Origin: Magnetococcales bacterium
GTDB taxonomy: Bacteria > Pseudomonadota > Magnetococcia > Magnetococcales > Magnetaquicoccaceae
Direction: 5' to 3'
DNA length: 64,000 nt
NCBI GenBank assembly: GCA_015231915.1
Contig: JADGAR010000004.1
Span: 23,753 to 87,752 of the forward strand
In this document: in pieces, positions 34,135-45,067 of the stretch
Position numbering within the stretch: the stretch's first letter is position 1
Layout: each line of letters starts with the position of its first letter
Notes under the pieces: generated by a model
Seen by the model: only the letters and a program-made list of their open reading frames with translations
Databases searched by the model: none
What the model was told of the DNA's origin: nothing
Program-made: the position numbers and the translations under genes

Positions 34135-35325
34135 ATGAAGTTCGTGGTATTACTGGGGGATGGCATGAGCGACCGTCCCATGGAAGCCCTGGGTGGCCTC
34201 ACGCCATTGATGGCCGCCCACACCCCCAATCTCGACCGCATGGTCCGGGAAGGGATCGGCGGGTGGACCCTCAACACCCCGGCGGGGCACTACCCTGGCA
34301 GCGATATCGCCAATCTGGGGGTCCTGGGCTATGACGTGACCAAAAGTTATACCGGTCGCAGCCCCCTGGAGGCCGCCGCCATGGGGGTGGAACTGGGGGA
34401 AAACGACGTGGCCTTCCGCTGCAATCTGGTCACCCTGGCGGAAGGGTTCACCGTCATGTCCGACTTTTCCGCCGAGCACATCTCCACCGCCGAGGCGGGC
34501 CGGATCGTCGCCACCCTCAACGAGCGCCTCGGCTCGGAGCAGTTCCGGTTTTACACCGGGGTGAGTTACCGTCATCTTCTGGTGTGGCGGGGAGGTGGCG
34601 ACCGGATCACCGCCAAGCCCCCCCACGACATCTCGGATCGTCCCATTGCCGGCGCGCTCCCCTCGGGGCCGGACGCCGGGCCGATCCTGGACCTGATGCG
34701 CGCCTCGTGGAACTTTCTGGCGGATCATCCGGTCAATCAGGAGAGGGTGGCCGCCGGGAAGAAACCGGCCAACGCCATCTGGCTGTGGGGGCATGGCCGC
34801 AAACCGAGCCTGCTGCCCTTCCGGGACCGGTTCGGCAGGCGTGGTGGCATGATCTCCGCAGTGGATCTCATGCGGGGCATTGCGTCCCACATCGGCTTCG
34901 ACGTGATTCACGTTCCGGGCGCCACCGGCTGGATCGACACCGATTACGAGGGCAAGGCCAGGGGCTGCCTGGAGGGGCTGCGCGAACGGGACCTGATGTT
35001 CGTGCACGTGGAGTCGCCGGACGAGGCCGGACACGCGGGTCGGCTCGACTACAAGCTGAAGGCCATCGAGGATTTCGATGCCCGTCTGGTGGGACCGGTT
35101 CTGGACGCCCTGGCGCGGCAGGGACCCTTTCGCGCCCTCGCGTTGCCGGATCATCCCACGCCGCTGGTCACCAAGACCCACGATCCGGGGCCGGTGCCGT
35201 TCGCCATGTGTGGGGAGGGGATTGTTCCGGACGCCAATGAGCGCTACGACGAACGTCTGCTGCAAACCGCATCTGTGACTTTCGATCCTGGCACGCTTCT
35301 GATGCCGCACTTTCTGGGAATTTGA
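34135..35325 (+). CDS. apgM: Cofactor-independent phosphoglycerate mutase, archaeal-type
   Basis: Interconverts 3- and 2-phosphoglycerate in glycolysis without bisphosphoglycerate. The 396-residue alkaline-phosphatase-superfamily protein has LLGDGMSDRP at the N-terminus (metal-binding Asp), LNTPAGHYPGSDIANL, HVESPDEAGHAG and KTHDPGPVPF. Its length and motifs fit ApgM rather than the 510-residue GpmI. It starts 12 bases after mdh and ends in a convergent hairpin shared with rpmB. Confidence 0.9.
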   Translation: MKFVVLLGDGMSDRPMEALGGLTPLMAAHTPNLDRMVREGIGGWTLNTPAGHYPGSDIANLGVLGYDVTKSYTGRSPLEAAAMGVELGENDVAFRCNLVTLAEGFTVMSDFSAEHISTAEAGRIVATLNERLGSEQFRFYTGVSYRHLLVWRGGGDRITAKPPHDISDRPIAGALPSGPDAGPILDLMRASWNFLADHPVNQERVAAGKKPANAIWLWGHGRKPSLLPFRDRFGRRGGMISAVDLMRGIASHIGFDVIHVPGATGWIDTDYEGKARGCLEGLRERDLMFVHVESPDEAGHAGRLDYKLKAIEDFDARLVGPVLDALARQGPFRALALPDHPTPLVTKTHDPGPVPFAMCGEGIVPDANERYDERLLQTASVTFDPGTLLMPHFLGI

Positions 35326-35330
35326 ACGCT

Positions 35331-35369
35331 CCCGCCGCCGGATCCTGTCTCCAAGGATGCGGCGGCGGG
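35331..35369. terminator. GC-rich hairpin between convergent apgM and rpmB
   Basis: A 15-base inverted repeat with one mismatch: left arm 35331-35345, right arm 35355-35369, with a nine-base loop. The arms begin CCCGCCGCC and end GGCGGCGGG. No U-run follows on either strand, so it may act as a weak or Rho-aided bidirectional terminator, or as an RNA 3' end stabiliser. Confidence 0.55.
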
Positions 35370-35385
35370 GGGCATGTGGCCGGGT

Positions 35386-35679
35386 TCAGCCTGCGCTTGC
35401 CTTGCCGCGTGTGCGGATCAGGGTTTGCAGGCGGCGCATGGGGCCGTTCAGGGTGGTGGGATCCGCCGCGAGGAGATAGTTGTCCAGTCCGCCATGTTTG
35501 TCCACGGTGCGGATGGCGGCGGCGGGCAGGGTCATGCGCAGGCTTCTGCCCAGGACCATGCTGTAGAGGGACCGCTGTTGAATGTTCGGCAAAAAGGCAT
35601 GTTTGGTCTTCCGGTTGGAGTGGGAGACCCGGTTGCCGATGAGTGGGGCTTTCCCCCCCAGAGTCAATTTTCTGGTCAC
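35386..35679 (-). CDS. rpmB: 50S ribosomal protein L28
   Basis: A 97-residue basic protein of the large ribosomal subunit. The L28 landmarks are GKAPLIGNRVSHSNRKTK, FLPNIQ and AAAIRTVDKHGGLDNYL. The length and tail match alphaproteobacterial L28 rather than the shorter gammaproteobacterial form. The start is GTG 35679, with CAGGAG seven bases upstream and no in-frame ATG that keeps the conserved N-terminus. It is transcribed alone from a promoter at 35735-35763. Confidence 0.93.
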   Translation of the reverse strand: MTRKLTLGGKAPLIGNRVSHSNRKTKHAFLPNIQQRSLYSMVLGRSLRMTLPAAAIRTVDKHGGLDNYLLAADPTTLNGPMRRLQTLIRTRGKASAG

Positions 35680-35734
35680 GGATGCTCTCCTGAGGAGTCG
35701 GTGAGTGAAAGTTGGATGTTCAAGGTAAATTTTA

Positions 35735-35763
35735 ATCTTAGCATGGCCATTATGGCGGCGCAA
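35735..35763 (-). promoter_or_regulatory. Promoter for rpmB
   Basis: Minus-strand TTGCGC (35763-35758), 17-base spacer, TAAGAT (35740-35735) with TGC just upstream of the -10 box. It is about 60 bases from the GTG start of rpmB. Confidence 0.5.
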
Positions 35764-35816
35764 GGCGTTTGGCGCGGATTTTTTTTTGCGGTTGCGAAAT
35801 GGGAGGCGGCGAGAGG

Positions 35817-36026
35817 ATGGACAACAAGGATATCGACAAGACCATGGCCCAACTGATGCGGCTTTATCCCGGTCTGGCGGATTTCCTGGCAGGCAAGGGG
35901 ATCGATTGCGGGGAGTGCCTGGCCTCCGAGGTGGATACCCTGGAGGACGTGATCCGCATGTACGACCTGGACCTGGAGGCGTTGCTTCTGGAATTCCGGG
36001 AGATCTCCGCACTGGGAAGAGCGTGA
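35817..36026 (+). CDS. DUF1858/ScdA-N-like small CxxC protein
   Basis: A 69-residue protein of the DUF1858-type family that often accompanies hybrid-cluster or Fe-S proteins. The redox-type motif is DCGEC (about residue 31) in GIDCGECLASEVDTLEDVI, followed by a helix MYDLDLEALLLEF. The size is full length for the family. GGGAGG and GAGAGG lie before ATG 35817. No hybrid cluster protein gene is nearby, so its partner is not visible here. Confidence 0.78.
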   Translation: MDNKDIDKTMAQLMRLYPGLADFLAGKGIDCGECLASEVDTLEDVIRMYDLDLEALLLEFREISALGRA

Positions 36027-36131
36027 AAAATTCGGATCGATTCCTCTGGCGTTGTGATTGGGTATGTGGTATTTTTGCCCGGCTGGTGTGATATTTTTCT
36101 GACAATGAATGCAAAAGAGACAGGCTGGCGA

Positions 36132-37913
36132 ATGGGTACCATGGGCAGATCGGGACTGAGATTATTGTCGCCGTTGTTTGCGCTGTTGTTGGCCGGTTGC
36201 ATGACGGTCACACCCGGGGTGACGGCAGACCCGGTCGCGGAGGACTCCGCCAAGGCGCAAGCCCCCGCCGCGAGCAAGCCGCCGGAAATCCCCCAGGCAA
36301 AACCCGGGCCGGACGGGGTCTATTATTATTATGTCCTCGGCCACATGATGCTCTCCGACCGGCGCTGGGAGGAGGCGGAAAAGGCCTTCATCAAGGTGGC
36401 GGAAGGGGATGCGAAATCGGTGGAGGCCCGCATGCTGGTCTCCCACCTCGCCACCCAGCGTGGCGACCTCTCCCTGGCGGTGCGTTACGCCAAAGAGGTG
36501 GTGGACCTGGACGGGGAGAACGTCAAGTCCCGCATGCTGCTCGCCGGTCTGCTGAACGCCCTGGGGCAGTACGCCGAGTCGGCGGAACAGTACGAAATCC
36601 TGCTCAAGAAGCGCAAGGATCACGTTGCGGCCCGTCTGCTGCTGGCCCAGATCTACGGCAATCTCAAGGATCCCGTGCGGGCGCGTACCGCGCTGGTGCC
36701 GCTCCTCGTCAAGCCGGAGGTGGCCTGGAAGGCCAATCTGGCCCTGGGGCGGGCCTATGTGCAGGTGCCGGATCTCAAAAAGGCCCTCGATTACTTCCGC
36801 AAGGCGCGCAAACAGGCCCCGGAACAACTGGAACCGGTGCTGGCGCTGGGAGCCGCCCTCCAGGAACTGGACCGCCCCAAGGAGGCGGAAACGATGTACC
36901 GGGAGTTCCTGGCCCGGGATCCGGAAAACGAAACCATCCATACCCGTCTGGGAAGACTGCTGCTGACCCAGGAGGACCGGGACGCGGCCCTGGAGGAGTT
37001 TCGCACCATCACCCGTCTCTCCCCCGGCAGCATGCAGGCGCGCCTGACCTCCGCCCTCATCCTGATGAGCCAGCGCAACTACGAAGAGGCATTGCAGGAA
37101 CTGCGTCTGGCCGACGCCGCGCGTCCCGGCAACAGCGGCGTGACCTACTACATCGGTCAGGCCCTGGAAGCCCTGGATCGGAATCAGGATGCCCGCAAGG
37201 CCTACGAGCCGATCCAGCCGGACGACCCGTTCTACCTGGAGGCGCAGGTGCGCCTCTCCTACCTGGACGTGGTGGAAAAACAGGGCAAGGCGGCCATCGT
37301 CCGACTCCAGGAACTGGCCAAGCGCTTTCCGGATCGCATCGAGGTCCTTTTGGCGCTCACCATCATCCTGTTGCAGGAGGAGGAGTACGGGCAGGCGGTG
37401 GACATGGCCTCCAAGGGGTTGAACATGGCCCCGGATCAGAGTCGTTTCCTCTTCAATCGCGCCATGGCGTTGGACAAGCTGAAGCGCTGGCCGGAGGCGG
37501 AAAAGGATCTGCAACTCTATATTGGCAAAAATCCCGACGACGCCCTGGCGCTCAATTATCTGGGGTACACCTGGGCGGATCGCAACGAAAAGCTGGATGA
37601 GTCCTACAAGCTGATCTCCAAGGCCGCAGAACTGGCGCCTGGGGACGGGTTCATCACCGACAGCCTGGGCTGGGTGCTGTTCCGGATGAACCGCCTCGAG
37701 GAGGCCCTGGCGAAAATGCGCGAGGCGGTGCGCATCGAGCCGAAGGATCCCACCATCCGCGAGCATCTGGGGGATGTGCTGGAGGCGATGGGCAAGCCGG
37801 ATGAGGCCCTGACGGTCTGGAAGCAGGCCCAGGAACTCGACCCCGCCAACGAAAGCCTGCGCGACAAGATCCGTCGTCTCACCAATCGTCAACCCGAAGG
37901 CGCTGCCCGTTGA
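36132..37913 (+). CDS. TPR lipoprotein
   Basis: A 593-residue exported lipoprotein with a signal peptide ending in the lipobox LLAGC. A Pro/Ala linker then leads into about twelve TPR units up to the C-terminus (KAKKAF-like and EEALAKMREAVRIEP blocks). It sits directly before lolB and ispE. The same order, TPR protein-lolB-ispE-tRNA-Gln, is known in gammaproteobacteria such as Pseudomonas. I use ATG 36132; ATG 36105 would give a longer signal sequence and ATG 36141 a shorter one, and none has a strong ribosome-binding site. Its exact role is unknown, possibly linked to outer-membrane biogenesis. Confidence 0.82.
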   Translation: MGTMGRSGLRLLSPLFALLLAGCMTVTPGVTADPVAEDSAKAQAPAASKPPEIPQAKPGPDGVYYYYVLGHMMLSDRRWEEAEKAFIKVAEGDAKSVEARMLVSHLATQRGDLSLAVRYAKEVVDLDGENVKSRMLLAGLLNALGQYAESAEQYEILLKKRKDHVAARLLLAQIYGNLKDPVRARTALVPLLVKPEVAWKANLALGRAYVQVPDLKKALDYFRKARKQAPEQLEPVLALGAALQELDRPKEAETMYREFLARDPENETIHTRLGRLLLTQEDRDAALEEFRTITRLSPGSMQARLTSALILMSQRNYEEALQELRLADAARPGNSGVTYYIGQALEALDRNQDARKAYEPIQPDDPFYLEAQVRLSYLDVVEKQGKAAIVRLQELAKRFPDRIEVLLALTIILLQEEEYGQAVDMASKGLNMAPDQSRFLFNRAMALDKLKRWPEAEKDLQLYIGKNPDDALALNYLGYTWADRNEKLDESYKLISKAAELAPGDGFITDSLGWVLFRMNRLEEALAKMREAVRIEPKDPTIREHLGDVLEAMGKPDEALTVWKQAQELDPANESLRDKIRRLTNRQPEGAAR

Positions 37914-38704
37914 GGAGATGGTTGCCGGCGTGCGCCGGATTGCTGCTGTTGACCTCGTGTGCCTGGACCCCTCCCTGGCGAACGGAGCCGCTCGTGCAGG
38001 TGAGCGGTGTGCAATTGGCCGAGCGCTACCGGCTGGAGCAGGAACGGCGGCGTCAGGGTCCGTCCCATTGGGGGATGGAGGGGATCCTGGACCTGGAAAC
38101 TCCGGACCAGGCGCGGCGCAACCGCATCGACATGGTGGGTTCCGGCCCGTCGCGGATCCGCATGCGTGCCTTTGGCCCGTTTCATCAAATCGCGCTGGAA
38201 CTCCTGGTGGGTGCGGAGTGGATCCGGCTGGTGGATCCGGGGCGCAAGACCATCACCCAGGTCCCGGCGGACGCCGCCGGCATGGAGCATCTGATCGGTC
38301 TGCCGTTGCCCCCCGATCGCCTGCACCGGTTGTTGCTGGGGTGGGCCGGGGAGATGCGGCAACCGCAGGGCGCGATGCTCACCGGCAGCGCTGCTGCGGG
38401 CATCGAGGTGGAGGCCGGCGACGGCGAGCGGTTGCGGCTGGAGCCGGCTTCGGGGCGGATCCTGGAGCGCTCCGGCGAGGTGGGGGACGGTCGGCGTTAT
38501 CAGGCGACCTATGTCTGGCCGGAGGGGGGTGGCGGAACGATGCCGGAGCGGATCCTGGTCACGCTGGATCGGCCCGCAGCCCGCATGGAGGTGATCCGCA
38601 AGCGCTGGTTCCACCCCAAGACCGGTCCCGATCCGCGCTGGTTCGAGGAGGAGCCGCCGGCGGGATTCGAGTTGCGGCGCCCCCTGGACGGAGGCGAGCC
38701 GTGA
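37910..38704 (+). CDS. lolB: LolB-like outer-membrane lipoprotein
   Basis: A 264-residue lipoprotein; signal peptide WLPACAGLLLLTSC with Cys at the cleavage site. LolB receives lipoproteins from LolA and inserts them into the outer membrane. The beta-rich body has alternating hydrophobic strands (RIRMRAFGPFHQIALELLVG, EWIRLVDPG) as in LolA/LolB/DUF4292 folds. Sequence evidence alone is modest; the call leans on the position between the TPR lipoprotein and ispE. The start is TTG 37910, overlapping the previous stop. Confidence 0.68.
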   Translation: MRRWLPACAGLLLLTSCAWTPPWRTEPLVQVSGVQLAERYRLEQERRRQGPSHWGMEGILDLETPDQARRNRIDMVGSGPSRIRMRAFGPFHQIALELLVGAEWIRLVDPGRKTITQVPADAAGMEHLIGLPLPPDRLHRLLLGWAGEMRQPQGAMLTGSAAAGIEVEAGDGERLRLEPASGRILERSGEVGDGRRYQATYVWPEGGGGTMPERILVTLDRPAARMEVIRKRWFHPKTGPDPRWFEEEPPAGFELRRPLDGGEP

Positions 38705-39579
38705 GCGCGACGCGCCGTTTCCTGGCCCCGGCCAAGCTCAATCTGGCCTTGCGGGTGGTGGGAAAGCGGGCCGACGGCTATCATCTCCTGCAATCGGTGA
38801 TGGTTTTTTTTCCCTGGTACGACGAGCTGGAGATCACCACGCAACCCCAGGGGCTGGAATTCGTCTGCGAGCCTGAGGTGACCGTTGCCCCGGAGGAGAA
38901 CCTGGTCCTGCGCGCTGCGGCATCCTTGCAGAAACTGGCGAACCGGGAGGTGGGGGCCAGGCTGCATCTGCGCAAGCGGATCCCGGCGGGGGCCGGGTTG
39001 GGGGGGGGATCCTCGGACGCCGCCACGACCCTTTTGGCCCTGGATCGGATGTGGGGGTTGCATTCGAGCCGGGAGCGGCTGATGGCGCTGGGGTTGGCGT
39101 TGGGCGCGGACGTGCCGTTTTTTCTGGGGGGCGTGAGCGCCCTGGCCGGCGGGGTGGGGGAGGAGTTGACCCCGTTGCCCGGTTTTCCGGAGGCGGAACT
39201 GGTGGTGGTGTTTCCCGGCGTCTCCCTGGCCACGAGCCGGGTGTTTCGCGCCCTGAACGGACGGTTTGCGCAGCATGTTGCCCCGCTGGCACTGCCGGCG
39301 ACCGTGGAGGGACTGCCCGACCTGCTGGAAAACGACCTGCAACCCCCGGCCATGGCCCTGGAGCCTGCCATCGGCCAGGCCGCCGCCGCCCTGGAGCAGG
39401 CAGGGGCATTGCGGACCCTGATGTCCGGCAGCGGTTCGTCGGTCTTCGGCATTTTTGCGGATGCCGGCCATGCCGCAGCGGCAACGCAACGTCTGCGTGC
39501 CGACCATGCCCGGTGGCGCATCGCCGCCGGTCGCATCTTTCACCACCATCCCTTTGCAAGGGAGTGGCAATTGGTGTAG
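38701..39579 (+). CDS. ispE: 4-diphosphocytidyl-2-C-methyl-D-erythritol kinase
   Basis: GHMP kinase of the MEP isoprenoid pathway, which phosphorylates CDP-methylerythritol. 292 residues: APAKLNLALRVVGKRADGYH at the N-terminus, the ATP loop GAGLGGGSSDAA, and MSGSGSSVFG near the end. The GTG start at 38701 overlaps the lolB stop as GTGA, with GGAGG at 38690-38694. It precedes tRNA-Gln, whose promoter lies inside the last codons. Confidence 0.94.
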   Translation: MSATRRFLAPAKLNLALRVVGKRADGYHLLQSVMVFFPWYDELEITTQPQGLEFVCEPEVTVAPEENLVLRAAASLQKLANREVGARLHLRKRIPAGAGLGGGSSDAATTLLALDRMWGLHSSRERLMALGLALGADVPFFLGGVSALAGGVGEELTPLPGFPEAELVVVFPGVSLATSRVFRALNGRFAQHVAPLALPATVEGLPDLLENDLQPPAMALEPAIGQAAAALEQAGALRTLMSGSGSSVFGIFADAGHAAAATQRLRADHARWRIAAGRIFHHHPFAREWQLV

Positions 39580-39582
39580 GAT
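39554..39582 (+). promoter_or_regulatory. Promoter for tRNA-Gln
   Basis: TTGCAA (39554-39559), 17-base spacer, TAGGAT (39577-39582), 10 bases before the tRNA 5' end. It lies within the 3' end of ispE. Confidence 0.55.
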
Positions 39583-39592
39583 CTGTTTTCGT

Positions 39593-39667
39593 TGGGCCGT
39601 CGCCAAGCGGTAAGGCCCCGGATTTTGATTCCGGTATCCCCAGGTTCGAATCCTGGCGGCCCAGCCA
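39593..39667 (+). tRNA. tRNA-Gln (anticodon TTG)
   Basis: 75 bases including encoded CCA. The acceptor stem TGGGCCG pairs with CGGCCCA, the anticodon loop reads TTTTGAT, and the T-loop is GGTTCGAATCC. A run of T residues follows directly at 39668-39674. The position after ispE is a conserved arrangement in several proteobacteria. Confidence 0.96.
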
Positions 39668-39682
39668 TTTTTTTCCATCCGG

Positions 39683-39964
39683 TCAGGCGGATTTCGCCAT
39701 GGGTGGCAATTGCCAGGCGGGCGTTTTTCCCGTTGCCAACCGATAGGCATATTCCGGGGCCAGGTCAAAGCCACAAGGCCACGCCAGAGTCGGCCATTCA
39801 TCGAGAAAGACACGGCGGAACTCATCCTGGTCACGCAGAGGCGTGGCTCTTGGGGTGGTACGCACCAGTTCCGCCAAGTCCGCCACGCCGCTTTCACCCG
39901 AATCGAATGTCAGCCGCAAACGAAAATCCTCCAGGTACTCCACGGCTCGCACGGTGATGGGCAT
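39683..39964 (-). CDS. DUF2442 family protein
   Basis: A 93-residue protein of the DUF2442 type: VRAVEYLEDFRLRLTFDSGE, then DLAELV, and a C-terminal WPCGFDLAPEYAYRLA. These small proteins often occur beside DUF4160 partners in toxin-antitoxin-like pairs. No DUF4160 gene is adjacent, so it may be an orphan. It begins 18 bases after purB on the same strand. Confidence 0.78.
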   Translation of the reverse strand: MPITVRAVEYLEDFRLRLTFDSGESGVADLAELVRTTPRATPLRDQDEFRRVFLDEWPTLAWPCGFDLAPEYAYRLATGKTPAWQLPPMAKSA

Positions 39965-39982
39965 GGAACATCTCCTCGTCTG

Positions 39983-41395
<1,413 letters not shown>

Positions 41396-41463
41396 TTAAC
41401 CGCGATCGGTCGATAAAAACAATTACCCGCGCGCAAAAAACCGCAACGCCTTGCGCCGGGGAC

Positions 41464-41492
41464 TTGAATTGGGGTGAAAAATAGGATATTGT
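41464..41492 (+). promoter_or_regulatory. Candidate promoter for pyc
   Basis: TTGAAT (41464-41469), 17-base spacer, TATTGT (41487-41492), about 44 bases before ATG 41536. The whole 176-base gap between purB and pyc is otherwise free of genes. Confidence 0.38.
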
Positions 41493-41535
41493 TGAAGTTT
41501 ATCTCTTTTCAGCGTGCGGATACAGGAACGACGCC

Positions 41536-44500
41536 ATGACGCAAAACCCGCCATTTCAACGCCTTCTGGTCGCCAATCGCGGCGAAATCGCCATCCGCGT
41601 GATCCGCGCCGCTTCCGAAATGAAGATCGCCACCGTGGCCATCTTCTCCCAGGAGGACCGCTTCTCCCTGCACCGCTACAAGGCGGACGAAAGCTACCTG
41701 GTCGGCGCCGGCAAACGTCCCATCGCCGCCTATCTGGATATACAGGATATCTTGCGAATCGCCCAGGAAACCGAATCCAACGCCATCCATCCCGGCTACG
41801 GCTTCCTGGCGGAAAACCCGGATTTCGCCCAGGCCTGCATCGACGCGGGCATCACCTTCATCGGCCCCACCCCCGAGGCCATGCGCCTGCTGGGCAACAA
41901 GGTCGAGGCGCGCCGCATCGCGGTGGAAGCCGGCGTCCCGGTCATGCCCGCCTCGCCGATCCTCCCGGAAGATCCCGATACCCTGCACGCCCTGGCCGGG
42001 GAGATCGGCTATCCCGTGATGCTCAAGGCCAGCTGGGGCGGCGGCGGACGCGGCATGCGGGTGATCGAAGGGCCGGACCAGCTCCTCGAACAGGTCGCCA
42101 CCGGACGCCGCGAGGCCACCATGGCCTTCGGCAACGGCGAGGTCTATCTGGAAAAACTGGTGCGTCGCGCCCGCCACGTCGAGGTCCAGATCCTGGGAGA
42201 CGCGGCAGGCAACCTCGTGCACCTTTTCGAACGGGACTGCACCGTGCAACGGCGCAACCAGAAGGTCGTGGAACGCGCCCCCGCCCTCTACCTGAACGAC
42301 GCCCAGCGCCAGGAGCTGGCCGCCTATGCCCTGCGTATCGGCAACGCCGTGGGCTACCGCAACGCCGGCACCGTGGAATTCCTGCAGGACGTGGATACCG
42401 ACCGCTTCTATTTCATCGAAGTCAATCCCCGGATTCAGGTCGAGCACACCGTCACCGAGGAGGTGACCGGCATCGACCTGGTGCAGGCGCAAATCCGCGT
42501 GGCCTCCGGCGCGTCGATCGGCTCCCTCGGTCTGCCGCGTCAGGAGGATATCCATCTCAACGGCTACGCCCTGCAGTGCCGCATCACCACCGAAGACCCG
42601 GAAAACAACTTCACCCCGGATTATGGTCGCCTCTCCGCCTACCGCAGCGCCGCCGGCTTCGGCATCCGCCTGGACGCGGGCACGGCCTACGGCGGGGCCA
42701 GGATCACCCCCTTCTACGACTCCCTGCTGGTCAAGGTCACTGCCCGGGCGCCCACCCCGCAAGCCGCCATCAACCGCATGGAGCGCTCCCTGCGGGAGTT
42801 CCGCATCTGCGGGGTCAAGACCAACCTCGGTTTCTTGAGCAAGGTGATCAATCACGAACGGTTCCGTCACGGCGATTACGTCACCACCTTCATCGATACC
42901 ACCCCGGAACTCTTCGAATACGACTCGCGCCAGGAGAGCAGTTCCCATCTGCTCGCCTTCATCGCCGAGGTGGTGGTCAACGGCAACCGCGAAACCGCAG
43001 GCCTGCCGAAACCGGAAATCTTCACCCGTCCGGCCCGGCCCCATTTCGATCTCAGGCAACCCCCGCCCGCCGGGACCAAACAACTCCTGAACGAACTCGG
43101 ACCGCAAAAATTCGCCCGCTGGATGCTGGAACAAAAACGGGTCCTGATCACCGATACCACCATGCGCGATGCCCACCAGTCGCTGCTGGCCACCCGCATG
43201 CGCAGCCACGATCTTTTCGCCATCGCCCCTGCCTATGCCCGCCTGCTGCCGCAGATGTTCTCCATGGAGTGCTGGGGCGGGGCCACCTTCGACGTGAGCA
43301 TGCGCTTCCTCAAGGAGTGCCCCTGGGAACGGCTGCGTCTCCTGCGCGAACGGATGCCCAATCTGCTGCTCCAGATGCTGCTGCGCTCTGCCAACGGGGT
43401 GGGGTACGCCAACTACCCGGACAACGTGGTGCGCTTTTTCATCAAGCAGGCGGCAGCCAACGGGCTGGACCTCTTCCGGATCTTCGACTCCCTCAACTGG
43501 GTGGAAAACATGCGCATGGCCATGGACGCCGTCTGCGAGGAGAACATGCTGTGCGAGGCCGCCATCTGTTACACCGGTGACATCCTGGATCCCAACCGCG
43601 ATAAATATTCCTTGAAATATTATGTCGATATGGCCAGGGAGCTGGAAAAGGCCGGCGCGCACATCCTGGGCATCAAGGACATGGCCGGACTGCTCAAGCC
43701 CCAGGCCGCACGGGTCCTGGTGAAGGCGCTCAAGGAGGAGATCGGCCTGCCGATCCACTTCCATACCCACGACACCAGCGGCATATCCGCAGCCAGCGTC
43801 CTGGCGGCCATCGACGCCGGGGTGGACGCCGTGGATGCGGCCATGGACGCCATGAGCAGCGCCACCTCGCAGCCCAGCCTCGGCTCCATCGTCGAGGCCC
43901 TGCGCAACACCCCCCACGACTCCACCCTGGACATCGGGGCGATCCGGGCCTTTTCCACCTACTGGGAGCAGACGCGCCTCAACTACGCCGCCTTCGAGAC
44001 CCGTCAGTACGCCGGTGCCTCCGAGGTCTATCTGCACGAAATGCCCGGCGGCCAGTTCACCAATCTGCGCCAGCAGGCCCGATCCCTGGGGATCGAGGCC
44101 CACTGGGATCAGGTCGCCCAGGCCTATGCCCAGGTCAACCGGATGTTCGGCGACATCCCCAAGGTGACCCCCAGTTCCAAGGTGGTGGGCGACATGGCCC
44201 TGATGATGGTCACCAGCCAGTTGACCCCGGAGGATGTCCTCAACCCGGCCAGGGAGATCGCCTTTCCGGAATCGGTGGTGCAATACTTCCGCGGCGATCT
44301 CGGCCAGCCCCCCGGAGGCTTCCCGGAGGCGCTGCAACGCAAGGTTTTGAAGAATCAAACCCCGTTGACCGTCAGGCCCGGTTCGATCCTCCCGGATACC
44401 GATCTGGATGCGGTGCGGGCGAACGTTGCGGTGCTCACCGGAGGCGCGGTGGGAGACGACCTGCTCGCCTCCCATCTCATGTATCCCCAGGTCACTGGCG

Positions 44501-44985
44501 AGTTCATCAAGCATCAACAGAAGTACGGCAAGGTCTCCCTGCTGCCCACGCCGGTTTTTTTCTACGGCATGGAATCGGGGCAGGAGATCTCGGTGGAGAT
44601 GGAAAAGGGCAAGACCGTCATCATCCACTTCGTGACCAAATCCGAACCGGATGGGGAAGGGATGGTCACGGTATTTTTCGAGGTCAACGGACAACCCCGT
44701 TCGGTGATGGTTCAGGATAGCACGCAGGTGACCCGGAAAACCGCGATGCCCAAGGCGCGGGACGGGGATCCGGGCCAGATCGGCGCGCCGATTCCGGGGG
44801 CAGTGGGGGCCATCGCCGTGGTCAAGGGACAGAAGGTGGCGCGGGGGGATCTGCTGTTGACCCTGGAGGCCATGAAAATGGAAACCGCCATCTGTGCCAA
44901 CCGGGAAGGGGTGGTCGCGGAGATCCATGTCCATGCCGGCGCGCAGGTGGAAACCAAGGATCTTCTGATCACCATCGCCGCTTGA
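41536..44985 (+). CDS. pyc: Pyruvate carboxylase
   Basis: Biotin enzyme that makes oxaloacetate from pyruvate, bicarbonate and ATP (anaplerosis). At 1149 residues it is a complete single-chain enzyme. The biotin carboxylase part (about 1-460) has [24 protein letters not shown] and [15 protein letters not shown]. The carboxyltransferase part (about 530-830) has [28 protein letters not shown] and HFHTHDTSG. The C-terminal biotinyl domain has LEAMKMETA with the modified Lys at about 1114. AGGAACG precedes ATG 41536. No adjacent regulator is seen. Confidence 0.96.
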   Translation: MTQNPPFQRLLVANRGEIAIRVIRAASEMKIATVAIFSQEDRFSLHRYKADESYLVGAGKRPIAAYLDIQDILRIAQETESNAIHPGYGFLAENPDFAQACIDAGITFIGPTPEAMRLLGNKVEARRIAVEAGVPVMPASPILPEDPDTLHALAGEIGYPVMLKASWGGGGRGMRVIEGPDQLLEQVATGRREATMAFGNGEVYLEKLVRRARHVEVQILGDAAGNLVHLFERDCTVQRRNQKVVERAPALYLNDAQRQELAAYALRIGNAVGYRNAGTVEFLQDVDTDRFYFIEVNPRIQVEHTVTEEVTGIDLVQAQIRVASGASIGSLGLPRQEDIHLNGYALQCRITTEDPENNFTPDYGRLSAYRSAAGFGIRLDAGTAYGGARITPFYDSLLVKVTARAPTPQAAINRMERSLREFRICGVKTNLGFLSKVINHERFRHGDYVTTFIDTTPELFEYDSRQESSSHLLAFIAEVVVNGNRETAGLPKPEIFTRPARPHFDLRQPPPAGTKQLLNELGPQKFARWMLEQKRVLITDTTMRDAHQSLLATRMRSHDLFAIAPAYARLLPQMFSMECWGGATFDVSMRFLKECPWERLRLLRERMPNLLLQMLLRSANGVGYANYPDNVVRFFIKQAAANGLDLFRIFDSLNWVENMRMAMDAVCEENMLCEAAICYTGDILDPNRDKYSLKYYVDMARELEKAGAHILGIKDMAGLLKPQAARVLVKALKEEIGLPIHFHTHDTSGISAASVLAAIDAGVDAVDAAMDAMSSATSQPSLGSIVEALRNTPHDSTLDIGAIRAFSTYWEQTRLNYAAFETRQYAGASEVYLHEMPGGQFTNLRQQARSLGIEAHWDQVAQAYAQVNRMFGDIPKVTPSSKVVGDMALMMVTSQLTPEDVLNPAREIAFPESVVQYFRGDLGQPPGGFPEALQRKVLKNQTPLTVRPGSILPDTDLDAVRANVAVLTGGAVGDDLLASHLMYPQVTGEFIKHQQKYGKVSLLPTPVFFYGMESGQEISVEMEKGKTVIIHFVTKSEPDGEGMVTVFFEVNGQPRSVMVQDSTQVTRKTAMPKARDGDPGQIGAPIPGAVGAIAVVKGQKVARGDLLLTLEAMKMETAICANREGVVAEIHVHAGAQVETKDLLITIAA

Positions 44986-44994
44986 TCGACCTGG

Positions 44995-45023
44995 TTGCGG
45001 TAATGCCCGGCATGTGGTAAAGT
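44995..45023 (+). promoter_or_regulatory. Extended -10 promoter for gyrA
   Basis: TTGCGG (44995-45000), 17-base spacer, TAAAGT (45018-45023) with TG at 45015-45016 forming an extended -10 element. It is 45 bases before ATG 45068. Confidence 0.48.
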
Positions 45024-45067
45024 CAGTCGGTTTTGGCAATTTTTTCTACGAGTCGGGCCGGGGTAGC

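Noticed and set aside
41509..45039. A 1176-codon minus-strand open frame over pyc
   Set aside because: Pyruvate carboxylase on the plus strand is complete and unmistakable; the opposite frame shows no domain.
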